Assembly: GCA_029339195.1 (NCBI GenBank)
Contig: JAPTJF010000284.1
Location: 8,445-72,444, forward strand
Length of the DNA: 64,000 nt
Origin: Micractinium sp. NFX-FRZ
Lineage: Eukaryota > Chlorophyta > Trebouxiophyceae > Chlorellales > Chlorellaceae
Direction: 5' to 3'
The notes under the pieces: model-generated
The model's database searches: none
The model's input: only the letters and a program-made list of their open reading frames with translations
What the model was told of the DNA's origin: nothing
Shown here: positions 10,521 through 22,567 of the stretch, in pieces
Numbering within the stretch: position 1 is the stretch's first letter
Layout: each line of letters begins with the position of its first letter
Program-made: the position numbers and the translations under genes

Positions 10521-13500
10521 AATGCATGCAACCCGCACTCACCATGTCGTGGAAGGTGCGGGTGATGACGTCCAGCTGCTGCTCGCGCGTGAGGGAGGTG
10601 AAGTGCACGGCGTAGCCGCTCACACGGATGGTGAGGTTGGGGTAGGCCTCGGGGTGCTGCAGGGCAGGTGAGTGGGGTGGGGGGAGTAGGTCATTGGATT
10701 GGGCTGGGTTGGGCGGGTGGGTGGGCATGGAAAGCACGGCCCACAAATGGTGAGGTTGGGTGCCCACTTGTAGCCACCAACACCGCACCTTGTCCACTTG
10801 TAGCTACCCACACCGCAACCCATCCGCCTGTAGCTACCCACAGAGCCCCCCACCCACTTGTAGCCACCCACACAGCCCCCGCCCACACAGCACCCATCCC
10901 ACCCACCTCCATGGCATCCACCAGAGTGTCCCGGCTCAGCGTGTTGACGTTCAGGTGGTGCCCGCCCTTCTCAAAGTAGCCTGCACGGCGCACGCAAGTG
11001 TGTGGCATGGAGCGGTGTGAAGGCAGCAGCAGCAGCAGCACACATGTGCATGTGGAGGCAGCAGCAGCGGGGCAGGGAAGCACTCGCTCCATCCAGCAGT
11101 GCTGAGAGCTCCTGGCATGAGGGCCAGCACTGAGCAGTGCACGTGTTGTCATCCACCATTGGACGACACGACAGACACACACACAGTCACCCCCCTTTCG
11201 TTCACGCACACGCATGCACGCACCGTCCAGGATTGACACCAGGTTGTTTGCCTTGGCCGCCTCGCTCTTGCCCAGGGCCGCAGGCACCAGGCTGAAGCTG
11301 CAGGCACGAATAGTAGAAGGCCGGCAGGCGCAGAAGGGCAGAGGGCATCGGCGGGCTGCAGAGGCGGGCGCCACGTGGGGGTGTGCAGACCAGCATGCAG
11401 GAGCTTGCAGTGGGCACGGCATGCAGGGCGCTTGCTTGCCGAGGACCACTCAGGTCGGCACGCCGCCTGTTGGGGCTGCTGGGCCGTGCTGCGAGCAACA
11501 CCCCTTCCTCCGCAACACCTGAGTGCTGCGAGCACCACCCTTTTATTCTCCGCACCCACGTGGTGCCGCACTTGCCCCTGGCGGTTTCACAGCTGGCGGG
11601 TGCCAACCCACAAGGCTCGACGCAAATCATGGCTGCTGGCTGACTGACGCCATACACCAAATTGACAGCGATACATTGCAAGGGAACCTCTGTTGCACTC
11701 ACGTGTTGCTCACGCCGTCCATGGCATCATCGTAGCTGATGGCGGCCACGGAGTTGAGGGAGGCCAGGGCCCCGGAGGCATCACGGCCGTGCATGGGGTT
11801 GGCGCCTGCACACGCGGCACGACGAAACACAGCGTGCACAACATGGTTGCACTGCCAGCAAGCGCGGCTAGCTATTGGTGCACAAGGCAGGCAGCCACGT
11901 CAGCCCACCACGCCGCACCCGACGTGCCCTGTTGCCGCCCGCCCGCCCGCCCGCCCCGCACGCCTCGGGCGATCCTCACCTGGGGCAAAGGGCTCCCCGG
12001 CGCGGCGCCCGTCGGGCGTGTTGCCGGTGGCCTTGCCGTAGACGACGTTGGAGGTGATGGTGAGCACGCTGCAGGTTTGGTAGAGCATGGCAGCGGGGCG
12101 TGAGCACATGTGGGGGGAGGAGCTGCTTCCCACAACACCTCCCTTCTCTGTCCCACCCCACCCCAACCAAGCCCTGCAGCCCCCCCGAGCCATGCACCGC
12201 CCGCCCTGCCGCTGCCCCATCCAACGTGGCCCTCACCTCAGCGTGGGCACGGCGTCACGATATGTGTGCTGCTGCGCCAGCTTGTCGTGAAATGCCTTGA
12301 CCAGGCCGGCGGCAATGCTGTCCACCCGCTCGTCGTCGTTGCCGTAGCAGGGCCACACACCCTCGGTCCTGCAGGCAAGACGAGGCCAGGGGGCGTGCAG
12401 CGCGGGGGAGGAGCGTAGGGGGCAGGTCAGGCCATGCAGGCACACTGTTCTGGGTCCCTGCATCCCGCCTGCCTGCCCTGCGCTTCCATGATCCCTGCGC
12501 TGCTCTGTTCCGCACTCTGTCTCCTTTCCCCTGCCTCACTTGACGTCCGTGATTATGCCCCTCATCATCATACATGGGGAACACTCCCTTCTCTGTCCTC
12601 TCCGCCCAGCTGAGACCATGATTGGTCCACCCAACTCCCCTGAGGGTTCACCTGAAGTCCGTGATCATCCCCCTCTCGTCATAGAGGGGGAAGACCTTGC
12701 CGTACTGGATGGCGGACAGGGAGTCGGCCACCACGCTGCAGTACAGTGCGGTACAGCACGACTTTGGGTCAGTTCCAATCGCAGATCCAATGCGGGGCAG
12801 GGCGTGCCTGATGGCATGGCAGAGGGGGCGTCGGACAGCGGCAATGCCGTTCCGTGCCTGGTGGCCCAAACACGGCCCAGCAGCTGAACAGCAATCACTG
12901 GTCACAACAATCTTCACGCCGCACCCCCGCCCAAGCTCACCTCAGGCCGGCAATGCCGTAGGCCATCAGCCGGCGCACGTGGGTGTCGTGCAGCGCCATC
13001 TGCACCTTCTCGTAGTTGTACTTGTCGTGCCTGCATACAGAGAAAGGACAGGGGTAATGATCGGGTACAGAGAAAGGACGGGGTAACAGGGCACATCATC
13101 TTAAATTGTACCTGCGCTTGTTGGGTGTTTGCGTGCAAGAAAGCACAGGCTCAGGCTATAAGGGAATGGGAAGGGGAGTTGAGACCACACATGCGCGGCG
13201 CCCCAATCGGCATACATGTTGCTGCCTGCCGGTTTTGCTACTCAGCCGCTGGCCCTTTGGCTGGCAGCAGCACCAAGGGGCGCAGCAGCCCAGGCAGCTC
13301 CCTCCCGGCCCCACGCCTGCTGTCCCACGCCTGCCCATCCTGAAAACCGTACAAGCAAGCAACCAGCTCACATGCAGTGGATGACGTTCATGGTGGAGGA
13401 GTACAGCTCAGCCAGCCAGGTCATCGCGGTGTCCAGCCTGGCGGCCACGTCAGCGTACTGCAGGGAGCCGTCCTCGGCAAGCGCCGGCGCCGGCAGGGCC

Positions 13501-16500
13501 GGGCCCACCTGCAAAACAACAGAAAACAGGAAGCGCTGTTAGTAAGCTGCCACCACCTGTGCCGGCAGGACCGGTCCCACCTGCACTAGTGTAGAAGAAA
13601 AGAGGAAGAAATGGCGACCTGTCTTCCTCAGTGCAAGGGGCAAGGATTTGGCTTACTGTGTGGAAGGGAAGCAGGGGAGCACGCCAATAACCTGGCGCCC
13701 TGCCTGCCCTCAAACATGCAACACTTGTTAACAAATTGCGGCACACACCTGCTTGCCCGACACCTCGTCCTTGCCGCCGTTGAGCGAGTACAGCAGCAGC
13801 TTGGCCAGGTTGGCGCGCGCACCAAAGAACTGCGGAGAGTGGCCGCCGACAAGCAGGCAGTTGTGTCAGTCGCACAAAGTGAATGCATGCGAGAGCAGCA
13901 AGTAGAGAAGCAGCAGCAGCTGGGGTTGGTCGGGCGCACCGCACCGCAGCAGTGCGGCAGCAGATGCACTCAGGTGTGCTGGCACCGGTTGGAGGTCTCA
14001 AAAACAGAGAGCACCGACCTGCATGTCCTTGCCGAGCTTCATTGCGGACACGCAGCAGGCGATGGCGTAGTCGGACCCAAACCGGCTGTTCATCATCGCG
14101 TCGTTCTCGTACTGGATGGAGGAGGTGTCCAGGGAGACGCGCGCGCAGTACCTTTTGCAAGCCAAGTGTTGGGGGCAGGAGGGGCAGGCAGGGTGCAAGG
14201 GCAGGGAGTGACAGAGGGGCGGATAGCAGGGTGGGCAAAGGGCTGCTGGTTCTCCAACAGCAACAGCAGCTGCAGAGCGTGCCGTGCTTGCTGGATGCCA
14301 GCGGTGCGTCCAGTGAAGGAGCATTCGGTTGGTGCAAGCAGCCACTCGTTGCTTGCTTGCAGTGCTCGGGCAGGGACCTGACAACCGATACGCAGATGCA
14401 TGTGCATGTGCATTTGGTGAAGAAACAAAGCAAGATGCATTTGATGAAGAAAGAAAGCAAGATGCATTTGCCACAGAAACAAAGCACATAGAAAGAAGGC
14501 ATTGCTCACTGCTTGAAGCTCTCGGGCAGGGAGGGGTGCCACAGGATGGTGATGTTGGGCTCGGGTGCGGGGCCCAGGTTGTAGAGGGTGTTCAGGATGC
14601 GGTACGACGTCTTGGTGACCTGCGGTACAGAGTGCCAGGTGGCAGGGTGGCAGGGTAGCAGGTGTGTGAAGCAAGATCAGATTGCAGAGGGTGTTGAGCA
14701 GGCGGTTACAGATGTCTTGGTGACTGGCCAGACGCTTTCACACCCCAGCTTCCCGGTGCCTGGGAAGCTGAAGCAGACAGCTGGCACTCCTCCGCCTGCC
14801 TAAGCACCCTCCTCTTCCACCCGCCGTGCCACCAATCCAGCCCCGCCCCACTCCATCCCTGCCCTCATGCCCGTCCAGCTTGCAACCAGGCAGTGCCTCT
14901 CACACTGTACTTCTCCTGCTGTGGGGCCACCCCCCGGCCTCATGCCCACCCAGCAAGCAAGCAACCCAAGCCGTGCCTCTCACCATGTGGCTGCCCTGCT
15001 GGTCGGCGCCCCCCAGCACTGCGGTTACCCAGGTGGGGTCCCCGGCAAACAGGTTGTCGTACTCGGGGGTGCGCAGCTGGCGCACGATGCGCAGCTTCAT
15101 CACAAACTGCGGCGGGGGGGCAAACAGGACTTGCTTTGAGCAGGGGGACGGGTTGCTGTGGCACGGGGGTGCGCAGCTGGCGCACGATGCGCAGCTTCAT
15201 CACAAACTGCGGCGGAGGGGGCAAACAAAGCACGTTGAAACAAGATATCAGCAGGAGGGCAGGCGGTCGCACTTGAGGGTGCGCAGCTTCGTCACTAGCT
15301 GCAGCAGCGCGAGCAAGACATACTGAGCATAGCAGGAAGGAGAGGAGCAGCCAGCCAACTGTGCAGCGGCAGGCAGGCAAGCAGGCAAGCAACAATCCAG
15401 TCCAGCTGGCGGCCAGCCAGCCAGCTGCACATGATCGGCCCCACCTGGTCAATGATCTCCTGAGCTCCGGCCTCATCCAGCCGACCCTCCGCCAGGTCCT
15501 TCTCCAAATAGCTGCACGGGAGCACAGCAGGCACAGCAGGCAGGGCAGGCACAACGGGCATGTCGGACAGGGGCGCCAGTAGGGCACACAGCATGCGCAT
15601 CAGGCGGGCCGACGCATCGAGTCTCAGCCCAGCCCCTCAGCTTGTCTAAGCCTATGCCCCTGGTGAGAGGCACCAGGCAGGCAGGCACGCGAGGCCGGGC
15701 ATTGCAACCGGCGGACAAGCAAAGCAACTTGAAAGCACTGCAAGCGCACCTGTCCAGGAAGGCGTCCACCCGCCCCAGGCTCATGGCGGCGCCATCCTGC
15801 TCCTTCACCGCAGCCAAATAAGCATAGTATACCCACTGCACCGCCTCGCACGCGCTGGCGGCGGGGCGGGAGATGTCATCGCCATAGGCGGCGCCCAGCT
15901 CCTGCGCAGGGGGAGGCACAGGCAGGGAGGGAGGGGGCGCGCAGGCGCAGAGCAGAAGGCTTCAGCACAGACGGCAGCGCACCTTGGGCTTTGGAAGCAC
16001 TTGATCCACGCACGGCCCAATTAATGACCCAACTAATGACAAAATTATAATGACACAATTAATGACAGAACTGATGACCCAACTCAGCCTCAGTGGGTGT
16101 GGCTCTCGCCTTGAGCTGCACGGCGGCAGCTGCCCCCGGGCCTGGCCGCACCTCCCTCCTCACCCCAGCCAAGCACAGAGCAACACGCTGCAGAACTAAC
16201 TAAACTCGATTGATTGACCGACACGGCAGCATCACGCACCTTGAGCTGCTGCCGCGCCCCGAACCGGTCGGTTCACCTCCTCCCTCACACCCCAGCTAAG
16301 TGCAGCCCAGCACATCAGGTGCAGCACTGCTTGAACCGACGCACCTTGAGCTGCTGCAGCGCCCGGATCTGGTCGTTCACCTCCTCCCTCAGCCTGATCT
16401 TCTCCTCGGTCATGGGGGCACCGCACAGCCCGGGGGAGGAGAGGTCGGCCAGCTGCGGGCGGGCAGGGGGAGGAAAGTGGGAAAAGGTGAGGGATGGAGG

Positions 16501-19179
16501 GCAGGCGAGGGCAGGTGGGGCATGGGAGGCGGGGAGGGAGGTGGGGGCAGGTGAGGCAGGTGGGGGCGGGTCAGGGATGGAGGGCGAGGCAAGGGGAGCG
16601 GAGGCAGGGGAGGTGGGTGTGCCGGTCATCGCAGACGAGCGGCGTGCTGCGGTCACTGGGTGCTCACCCTTTCAGCTGGCTGCCCGCCATGGCTAGCTTA
16701 CACTGACCGCACCCGCCCAATGGAAGCCACTCGATGACGCCGCTGCGCCATGCATTTAACCTTCTTCCCTTCCTCCCCTTCTTCCCCTTCTTCCCCCTCA
16801 CCTTTGCCTCGATCAGCGCATCCACGCCGTACAGCGCCACGCGGCGGTAGTCTCCGATGATGCGCCCCCGCCCGTAGCCGTCGGGCAGACCCGTGAGGAT
16901 ATGGTTGGAGCGGGCGGCGCGCATGGCGGGGGTGTAGGCATCAAACACGCCTGGAGGTGGAAGGGGGGGGAGGGGAGGGAGGGCACACGGAGGCATGATG
17001 AGAGGGGAAGGGGGATGGTGAGGGTGGCAGAGGGGGAAGGCACCGGCCAGGCAGCGGGGCAGCCGGGAGGCGGTTGGGCAGCGGGCAGACAGCATTTTCA
17101 AAGACGGAGCGGGGCAGTGCATTCTACCTCCCCCCTTGCCCATCATGGCTTGCTTGTCTGTTCCGCAAACGTTGGTGTACCATGCAAACATTGGTGTACC
17201 ACACGATCACACAACATGCTTGGAGGAGGCTCCCGGCCCCCCCACACCCTCCCCGCCCTCTCTCCCTCTCCCTCCCTTCCCTTTGTTCGCTCACCCTGGT
17301 TGTGCGTCTTGCGCACGTTGGTGTACATGAACTCCACCTCTGGTGCCAGCTCCCGGCCATAGGCCTTGAGCGCGTTCTTCACCACCCCCACGCCGCCCTG
17401 GGGCTTGATGGCACGCTTCAGGGGCTCGTCAGTCTGTGGGAGCAGGGGCAGTGAAGGGGTGAGAAGGGGTGCAGGTTGCCTTTCCAAGGGAGCCGGGTGG
17501 CTTGATGGCTTGCCCCGGGGGTTGAACAGTCTGTGGGTGGGAAGAAAGGGGGGGCAAGGGCAGTGAGGTGCTGCACACTCCAGCTGGAGGGGCCCGCGGA
17601 GGATCAGGAGCATTGGGAGACGGCGGAGGATCAGGAGCATTGGCAGACCCTGGCCGAAGCACCCTAGGACGCACCCACTCCCGCACACGAATCTCTGCCC
17701 ACCCACCCATTCACCCACTCTCCACGCCCTCCAACAACCACAACCAAGGTCTCCCCCGAAGGTCAGGGGTCAGTCATTCAGGCCACCTGCAGCCCCTGGA
17801 TGACCTGGCTGAAGTAGCCCCCCCTACACCCTGCCCCAAACGCCCAGGGTCAAGTCTTGTGACAACCCTACACCAATCGTCACACACCTGCAGCCCCTTG
17901 ATGATTTCCAGCCCCCGGTCATGTAGCCCCCCTACACCCGTCCTTGACACCCAGGATCAATTCTTGTGGCCCCCGTAGTGCCCATTCACCTGCAGGCCCT
18001 TGATGATCTCCAGCCCCTGGTCGATGTAGCCCGGGGGGGAGGTGAAGGCGGTGATGGTGGAAGGGACAGAGGGGTCCACTCCCATGATGCCACGCCGCCG
18101 CTCCTCCTCCTTCAGCGCCTGCAAGGGAGGGCAGTGGGGGCGGGGAATGAGGGGCCACAACTGGGTCAGTGTGCGTGCCAGCCAACCGTTTGCCAGCACT
18201 TTGGGGGGTGCCACACTAACAGAGCGCTGAAGAGGTGCGTTTTGGGGGGTGCACCCCCCAGAGTGCGGGTGAGGTGCGGGGGCAGTGGATCTGTGGCAAG
18301 CAGCAAGCAGCGCGGAGTGGGCAGACGGCGGGGCGATGCCATGCCGGCGAGCACGGAGGGAGGGCAACCAGTGTGCACATAGGCAGGGGCCACGCGAGCC
18401 AGGCAAGCTCTCTAGGGTGTGGGCCGAGGGGACGCATCCCTTCTTGGCCTGCAGGGGGCGTCCCACTGCCCGTGCACCCCTTGCGCTGGTGGACAGCACA
18501 GCTGGAAACAAGACTGCAGGTTGATTCCCGGCTGCGCACCTCGATCTGCGCCCACAGCATCTGGGAGCGCTGGGTGGGCCCCGCCAGGAAGGAGGCATCT
18601 CCGTCATAGCGAGTGATGTTGGCCTGGATGTGTGCATCCACGTTGATGCCAGCAACGGGGGCAGCAGGCTTCTGGATTGCCCGGGCGGCGGCCGGGGCGG
18701 CGGCGGGCGCGGGCGGCGCGTCCACCGCGGCGGCGTGCGTCCTGCGGGAAGGGGTGACGGCGGTTTGTGGGGAGGTGGGGCGGGGAGGGGACGTGTTTGC
18801 GGGCTGTGAGCTGGCAGGAGAGGAGCGGTCCGGTTGGGGGTTCAGGGACGGAGCTGGCAGTGCAGTTCAGGACTCTGGACAGGCCCGGCACCCTCCAGGG
18901 GGTGTCGGTCTGGCCTGAGGCTGGCTGTGGTATCCCGCCCGACAAGGGCAAGTGTTTTACGTGATGGGCAGAAGCGGTCCATGAGCGGGCGCACCTGACA
19001 GACGGCGTGGACTCGTGCTTCTCCGCGGCTGAGACGGTGAGGGTGCGCTGGGGGGTGCGGCGCAGGCTGGCACGGCCCGCGAGCAGCTGCGACGGGCGCT
19101 GGACTCGGCGGCCCGCCAGGGGGCCTGCCGCAGGCGGCAGGCCCTTGCACTGTGTTGCGGCGGCAGCGGCGCAATGCAT
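10519..19179 (-). CDS. PFL1: Pyruvate formate-lyase (formate C-acetyltransferase)
   Basis: PFL converts pyruvate and CoA to acetyl-CoA and formate under anoxia. There are 21 exons: 19179-18995, 18741-18540, 18118-17990, 17433-17295, 16950-16802, 16452-16345, 15901-15750, 15511-15445, 15106-14984, 14619-14510, 14151-14019, 13829-13749, 13508-13372, 13030-12941, 12735-12652, 12368-12237, 12068-11980, 11805-11703, 11297-11224, 10980-10907, 10656-10519; all phases close to 832 aa. The N-terminal 60-80 residues are Ala/Arg/Ser-rich, as for an organelle transit peptide. The family block [13 protein letters not shown] is present. The catalytic pair is C487-C488 (YAIACCVS) and the glycyl-radical residue is G801 (IRVSGYAV). 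The end is slightly uncertain because a perfect GTGAGT donor follows the codons for TFHDM, 26 nt before the stop. The activase gene is head-to-head. Confidence 0.96.
10767..10880. repeat. Minisatellite in PFL intron 20
   Basis: Four diverged units of about 29-31 bp containing CTTGTAGC(C/T)ACCCACAC, in the intron before the last exon. Confidence 0.8.
12540..12590. repeat. Intronic copy of PFL exon 15 donor edge
   Basis: Diverged copy of 12652-12702 (GTCCGTGAT core, GGGG(A/G)A near its end), offset 112 bp, inside intron 15. Confidence 0.75.
13561..13585. repeat. Intronic copy of PFL exon 13 acceptor edge
   Basis: About 25 nt (CCGGCAGG-CCGG-CCCACCTGCA) match 13489-13513, which spans the real acceptor of exon 13; offset 72 bp, in intron 12. 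Confidence 0.7.
14408..14490. repeat. 27-bp tandem repeat in PFL intron 10
   Basis: Three units built on GATGCATTTG ... GAAACAAAGCA, AT-richer than the surroundings. Confidence 0.85.
14683..14730. repeat. Intronic copy of PFL exon 10 acceptor edge
   Basis: Diverged copy of 14580-14627 (AGAGGGTGTT and GTCTTGGTGAC cores), offset 103 bp, in intron 9. Confidence 0.8.
15164..15305. repeat. Two intronic copies of PFL exon 9 acceptor edge
   Basis: 15164-15231 is a near-identical copy of 15064-15131, offset 100 bp, and contains the acceptor plus the first 14 codons of exon 9 ([14 protein letters not shown]). A third, weaker copy is at 15270-15305. Both lie in intron 8. Confidence 0.92.
16107..16293. 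repeat. Two intronic copies of PFL exon 6 donor edge
   Basis: 16236-16293 resembles 16341-16398 (offset 105 bp) and 16107-16165 is a more decayed third copy (a further 130 bp away). Both sit in intron 6 and retain the AAG/GTGC donor environment or its remnant. Confidence 0.85.
17784..17986. repeat. Two tandem copies of PFL exon 3 donor edge
   Basis: Units start at 17784 and 17885 and match the real exon 3 end starting at 17987 (period 101-102 bp). The two intronic units also share their intron-derived halves, for example the GTAGCCCCCC tract and CCCAGG.TCAA.TCTTGTG. Confidence 0.9.
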
Positions 19180-19494
19180 GGCGCGTGCGCTTGCGTCCGG
19201 ACTGCTTCTGAGGCGTAGACGGCCTGTTTGTAGTCAAGCACTTGACCACTTGGTTGCCCTTCTTGATCCCTTGATCTGCGGCAGAATGTGTTGTGGGGCG
19301 GTCTGGAAGGGTAGGGTGTGAATTAACAAGGAGTGGCGACGTGTTATACCAGCCGCCGTGGGATTCGGCTTGATTTTCACGCTTACAAACGACAGCGGGC
19401 CTCCGGCATATGCCCCATTTCCGGTCCACCAGCGCCCTCCACACCTCCCGGCAGCATTACACTACATTATTAATAGCTCCTGAACCTTTTGAGC
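19180..19494. promoter_or_regulatory. Shared divergent promoter of PFL and PFL activase
   Basis: 315 bp separate the two start codons on opposite strands. An AT-rich patch (ATTATTAATAG, about 19465-19476) lies just upstream of the activase start. No GTAC motif is present, so direct control by an SBP factor is not supported by this interval. Confidence 0.6.
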
Positions 19495-21988
19495 ATGCCG
19501 CCCGCCACGGCGCAGGCCCCGAGGGCAGTATCCACTCAAGCCCTAGCCCGCGTTCCAACACGGCGGTCACACGCTGTGACCACCTCTCAGCTAGCTGGCG
19601 ACGGGCCCAGCAGCTCGCGCTATGCGCTGCAAGGGCAGCAGCAGCAGCCAACGGCACGCCGAGCGGCGCCGGCCCTGCGGAGCGCGGCGGCCGCGGCAGA
19701 GGCTGCTGCCCCCTCACCTCAGACGGAGGATGTGGCCGCAGAGATCCCTGAAGTGTGGGGCCGGGTGCACAGCATCGAGACCTTTGGAGCTGTGGACGGC
19801 CCAGGCCTGCGATTTGTGGTGTTTGTCCAGGTGAGCAGGGCTCGGCTGGCGGGGGGCGGTTGGTGCCGCTGTGCCAGCGTGCCAGCAGAGCGCTCTAACA
19901 GGTCGCTCTGGCATCGCTTTCACTGCTCGCCGAGTGTTTCACAGCGGAAGAAGAGTGCCTGCACATGCCAGCAGATGTCTTGATGTCGGACGCCTGCCAG
20001 CAATAGCAGCTGCTGCTGGCGCCGCCCCTGCCGACCGCCTGGCTCTGCCTGGACGCTGCCAATGCCCTGCAGGGGTGCGGCTTCCGCTGCTTGTTCTGTT
20101 CCAACCCAGACACCTGGGACTCCCATGGCGGTGAGAGACGAGACGGAAGGGGTCCGACTCAGGGCAGGTGCCGTGCTGGCGCCGCCCAGGCGGTGCTGGG
20201 TGCAAACAGCGCGGTATGCCCTGGTTAACTCTCGCCTCATGCACTCCATGTAGGCAACAAGAGGGACAGGTAGCAAGGGAGCACGATGTGTTGGATAGAG
20301 GCGCACGTGTGCCGCGCTGTTCGGGCCCGCAATGGCTGCGCTGCCTGGCAGCTGCCGACACGTGCGCGCCCGCCGCACTCCCCCTCCCACCTGCCCTTTC
20401 CCCTTGCAGGCACCCGCACCTCCAGCAAAGAGCTGGCAGCCCGGCTGGACAAGGTGACCCCCTACCTCCTGGCGGGCAGGCGGCGGGCGGGCGGCGAGGG
20501 CGGCATCACGCTATCGGGCGGGGAGGCGATGCTGCAGCCCGAATTTGTGGTGGCCATGTGCCGGGAGGCGCGTGCCCGGGGGCTGTCCACGTGCATCGAT
20601 ACGACAGGTGCGCGCATGCATGCACGCCCTGCTGCTGCTGCTGACTTGCCTGCTGCTGCTGCTGGTTTGGCTGCTGCTGCAGCCTCTTGAAGGCACCAAG
20701 GTGGCTCTCTTGGCACTTGAGTCACCACACTCGTGTTTAGCCTGGCACTCAAACCGCCCTCCTGCCCTCCCCTTGTGCTCCTGCTGCAGGGGCGGGGCGG
20801 CACTCCGACTGGGACCTGGTGCTGCCCCACTTGGACTACGTCCTGGTCTGCCTCAAGAGCCCCCGACCGTGAGTGTTGCACATGTGCATGTGTGGTTGAG
20901 CCATAAATGACCTGGTTGTGCACAGTCACTACTTGCCTCGCATGACCTGGCATTGTTGTTCAACGCGTCTCCTTGCCTCCCCTGCTGCTGGCCCTGCCGC
21001 CTGCAGGGAGAAGTTTGCGGAGCTGACGGGGCAGCCGGCGCATGCGCAGGAGAAGACAAAAGAGTTTGTGGAGGAGCTGGAGAGGCGCCAGATCCCCTAC
21101 TGGGTGAGCCTTGAAAGGACACGAACAATGAAAGGAAATCTAAACGAAGCACTGAGCTGAAGGCAGTGCGTGCAGAGCTGCTTTCCCTGCTGCCACGGCT
21201 GGCTGCATGCATCATGGGATGGGGCAGAGGGGCGGCACGAGCATGCCGGAAATGGCGGCCCCGTGTCGGTAGCACCATGCATAGCTGCCTGAAAGTTGTG
21301 AGCTGTCACCAGCCGTGGCGCACTTACTTGCCTGCTTCCCTTGAACCAAACTCTTGCCTCTGTCGCCCTGCAGCTGTATAGCGCCGACAACATGCTGCAC
21401 CCTTGCCTCCTTTCTGTACCCCCTGCAGCTGCGCTACGTGCTGATACCGGGCATGACGGATGCGCCGGAGGATGTGGAGGGACTCATCTCCTTCTGCCGG
21501 GGCAAGCACAGCTTGCAGGTGCGTCACGAGTTGCCATGCTGTGGTTGGAAAGCGTGACAGGTGGAAGAAAGTGCGCCGGGGCAGGGGCACTGCTGTGTAT
21601 TCCTCTGGGCGCAGGCCTGCCCGGGCCCCTCCCACAAAACACCTGCCTGCCCGCGGCTGCCTGCCTGCGGCTGACTATAGGCAGTGGAGGTGTTGCCCCT
21701 GCAGCAGCAGCAGCGGCATGGGGCAGCAGAAGTGGAAGGATAACATCTCTTGTCCTCTACCGTACCTGAGACCCACCCACTAACACCTGCCTGCCCGCAC
21801 TGCCTGCGCACGTCTGCCTGCAGGCGGTGGAGGTGCTGCCGCTGCACGCGCTGGGGCAGCAGAAGTGGAAGGAGATGGGGCTGGACTACCCGCTAGCGAA
21901 CTTCAAGCGCCCCAGCCAAGCAGCCATCCAGCAGTTCGTTGATGAGCTAGAAGGCGCAGGGGTGACCACTATGTGCGCAGAGGTGTGA
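19495..21988 (+). CDS. PFLA1: Pyruvate formate-lyase activating enzyme (radical SAM)
   Basis: This enzyme installs the glycyl radical on PFL using S-adenosylmethionine and a 4Fe-4S cluster. Seven exons: 19495-19830, 20073-20130, 20410-20607, 20790-20868, 21007-21103, 21429-21518, 21824-21988; phases close to 340 aa. Residues 1-75 or so are Ala/Arg/Gln-rich and transit-like. The conserved start of the domain is VHSIETFGAVDGPGLR. The cluster motif C-x3-C-x2-C is GCGFRCLFC, split from the preceding block by intron 1. The GGE motif is TLSGGEAM, and CIDTTG and LIPGMTD blocks follow in order. ATG at 19495 is used because it is the first in-frame ATG. It is divergent from PFL, its only known substrate class. 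A TGTAA poly(A) motif lies 133 nt after the stop. Confidence 0.95.
21639..21745. repeat. Intronic copy of PFL-activase exon 7 acceptor edge
   Basis: Diverged copy of 21782-21888, offset 143 bp. It keeps GGGGCAGCAGAAGTGGAAGG, but the acceptor CTGCCTGCAG has decayed and an in-frame interruption is present. It lies in intron 6. Confidence 0.88.
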
Positions 21989-22120
21989 GGGCAACCCCTT
22001 GTTGAGATCATCAGTGAATTTGATTAATATTGATTGCTTTTCTCCCTAGCTCGCTCCCACCCAAACAGCAGGCGATGCCATTTATGCCTGTGATTGTTGT
22101 TAAGGAGCTGCTAGGAGCTC

Positions 22121-22125
22121 TGTAA
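22121..22125 (+). terminator. TGTAA poly(A) signal of PFL activase
   Basis: Green-algal poly(A) motif 133 nt downstream of the stop codon and before the next gene's start. Confidence 0.6.
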
Positions 22126-22567
22126 AACTTGCTTCTGGTATACTTGCAGCACATTAGGGCATGAGACCCACAGGCATGGACAGCTGGCCACCCAGCCTGC
22201 CATGCAAGCCAGGGAAGCTGAGGCCAAGCGCTGTCGGACACAAAGTTGTGGCGCTCGGCAGGCAATCTATGTTAGGCGGCGCAGGCCAAGGGGACCAGCC
22301 CTGGCTGGGCGTGCCCACCAGGGGAAGCGGAGACAGGTGGGGAGGGCCTGCATCGTGGGCCGCCGCAGCGGCACGTCGAGCGCGCTATGCTGGCAGCGGC
22401 GGCGGCAGCAGCTGGGCACGCCCTGGACGGCCCTTCTTTTCAGTCACATTGACGCTCGTTCATTTCTTGTACTATCCTTAGTGGTTTGCAGCCGTCCCTG
22501 CTGCGATTTTTGTGGTTGTCGGCCCTGCACGGCTTCCGCCCTCGCTGTCTGCACTGCTGTCGCGCCA

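Noticed and set aside
21369..21428. Alternative acceptor CTGCAG/CTGTATAG for PFL-activase exon 6
   Set aside because: Leads to a non-conserved peptide; the acceptor at 21427-21428 gives the conserved LRYVLIPGMTD block.
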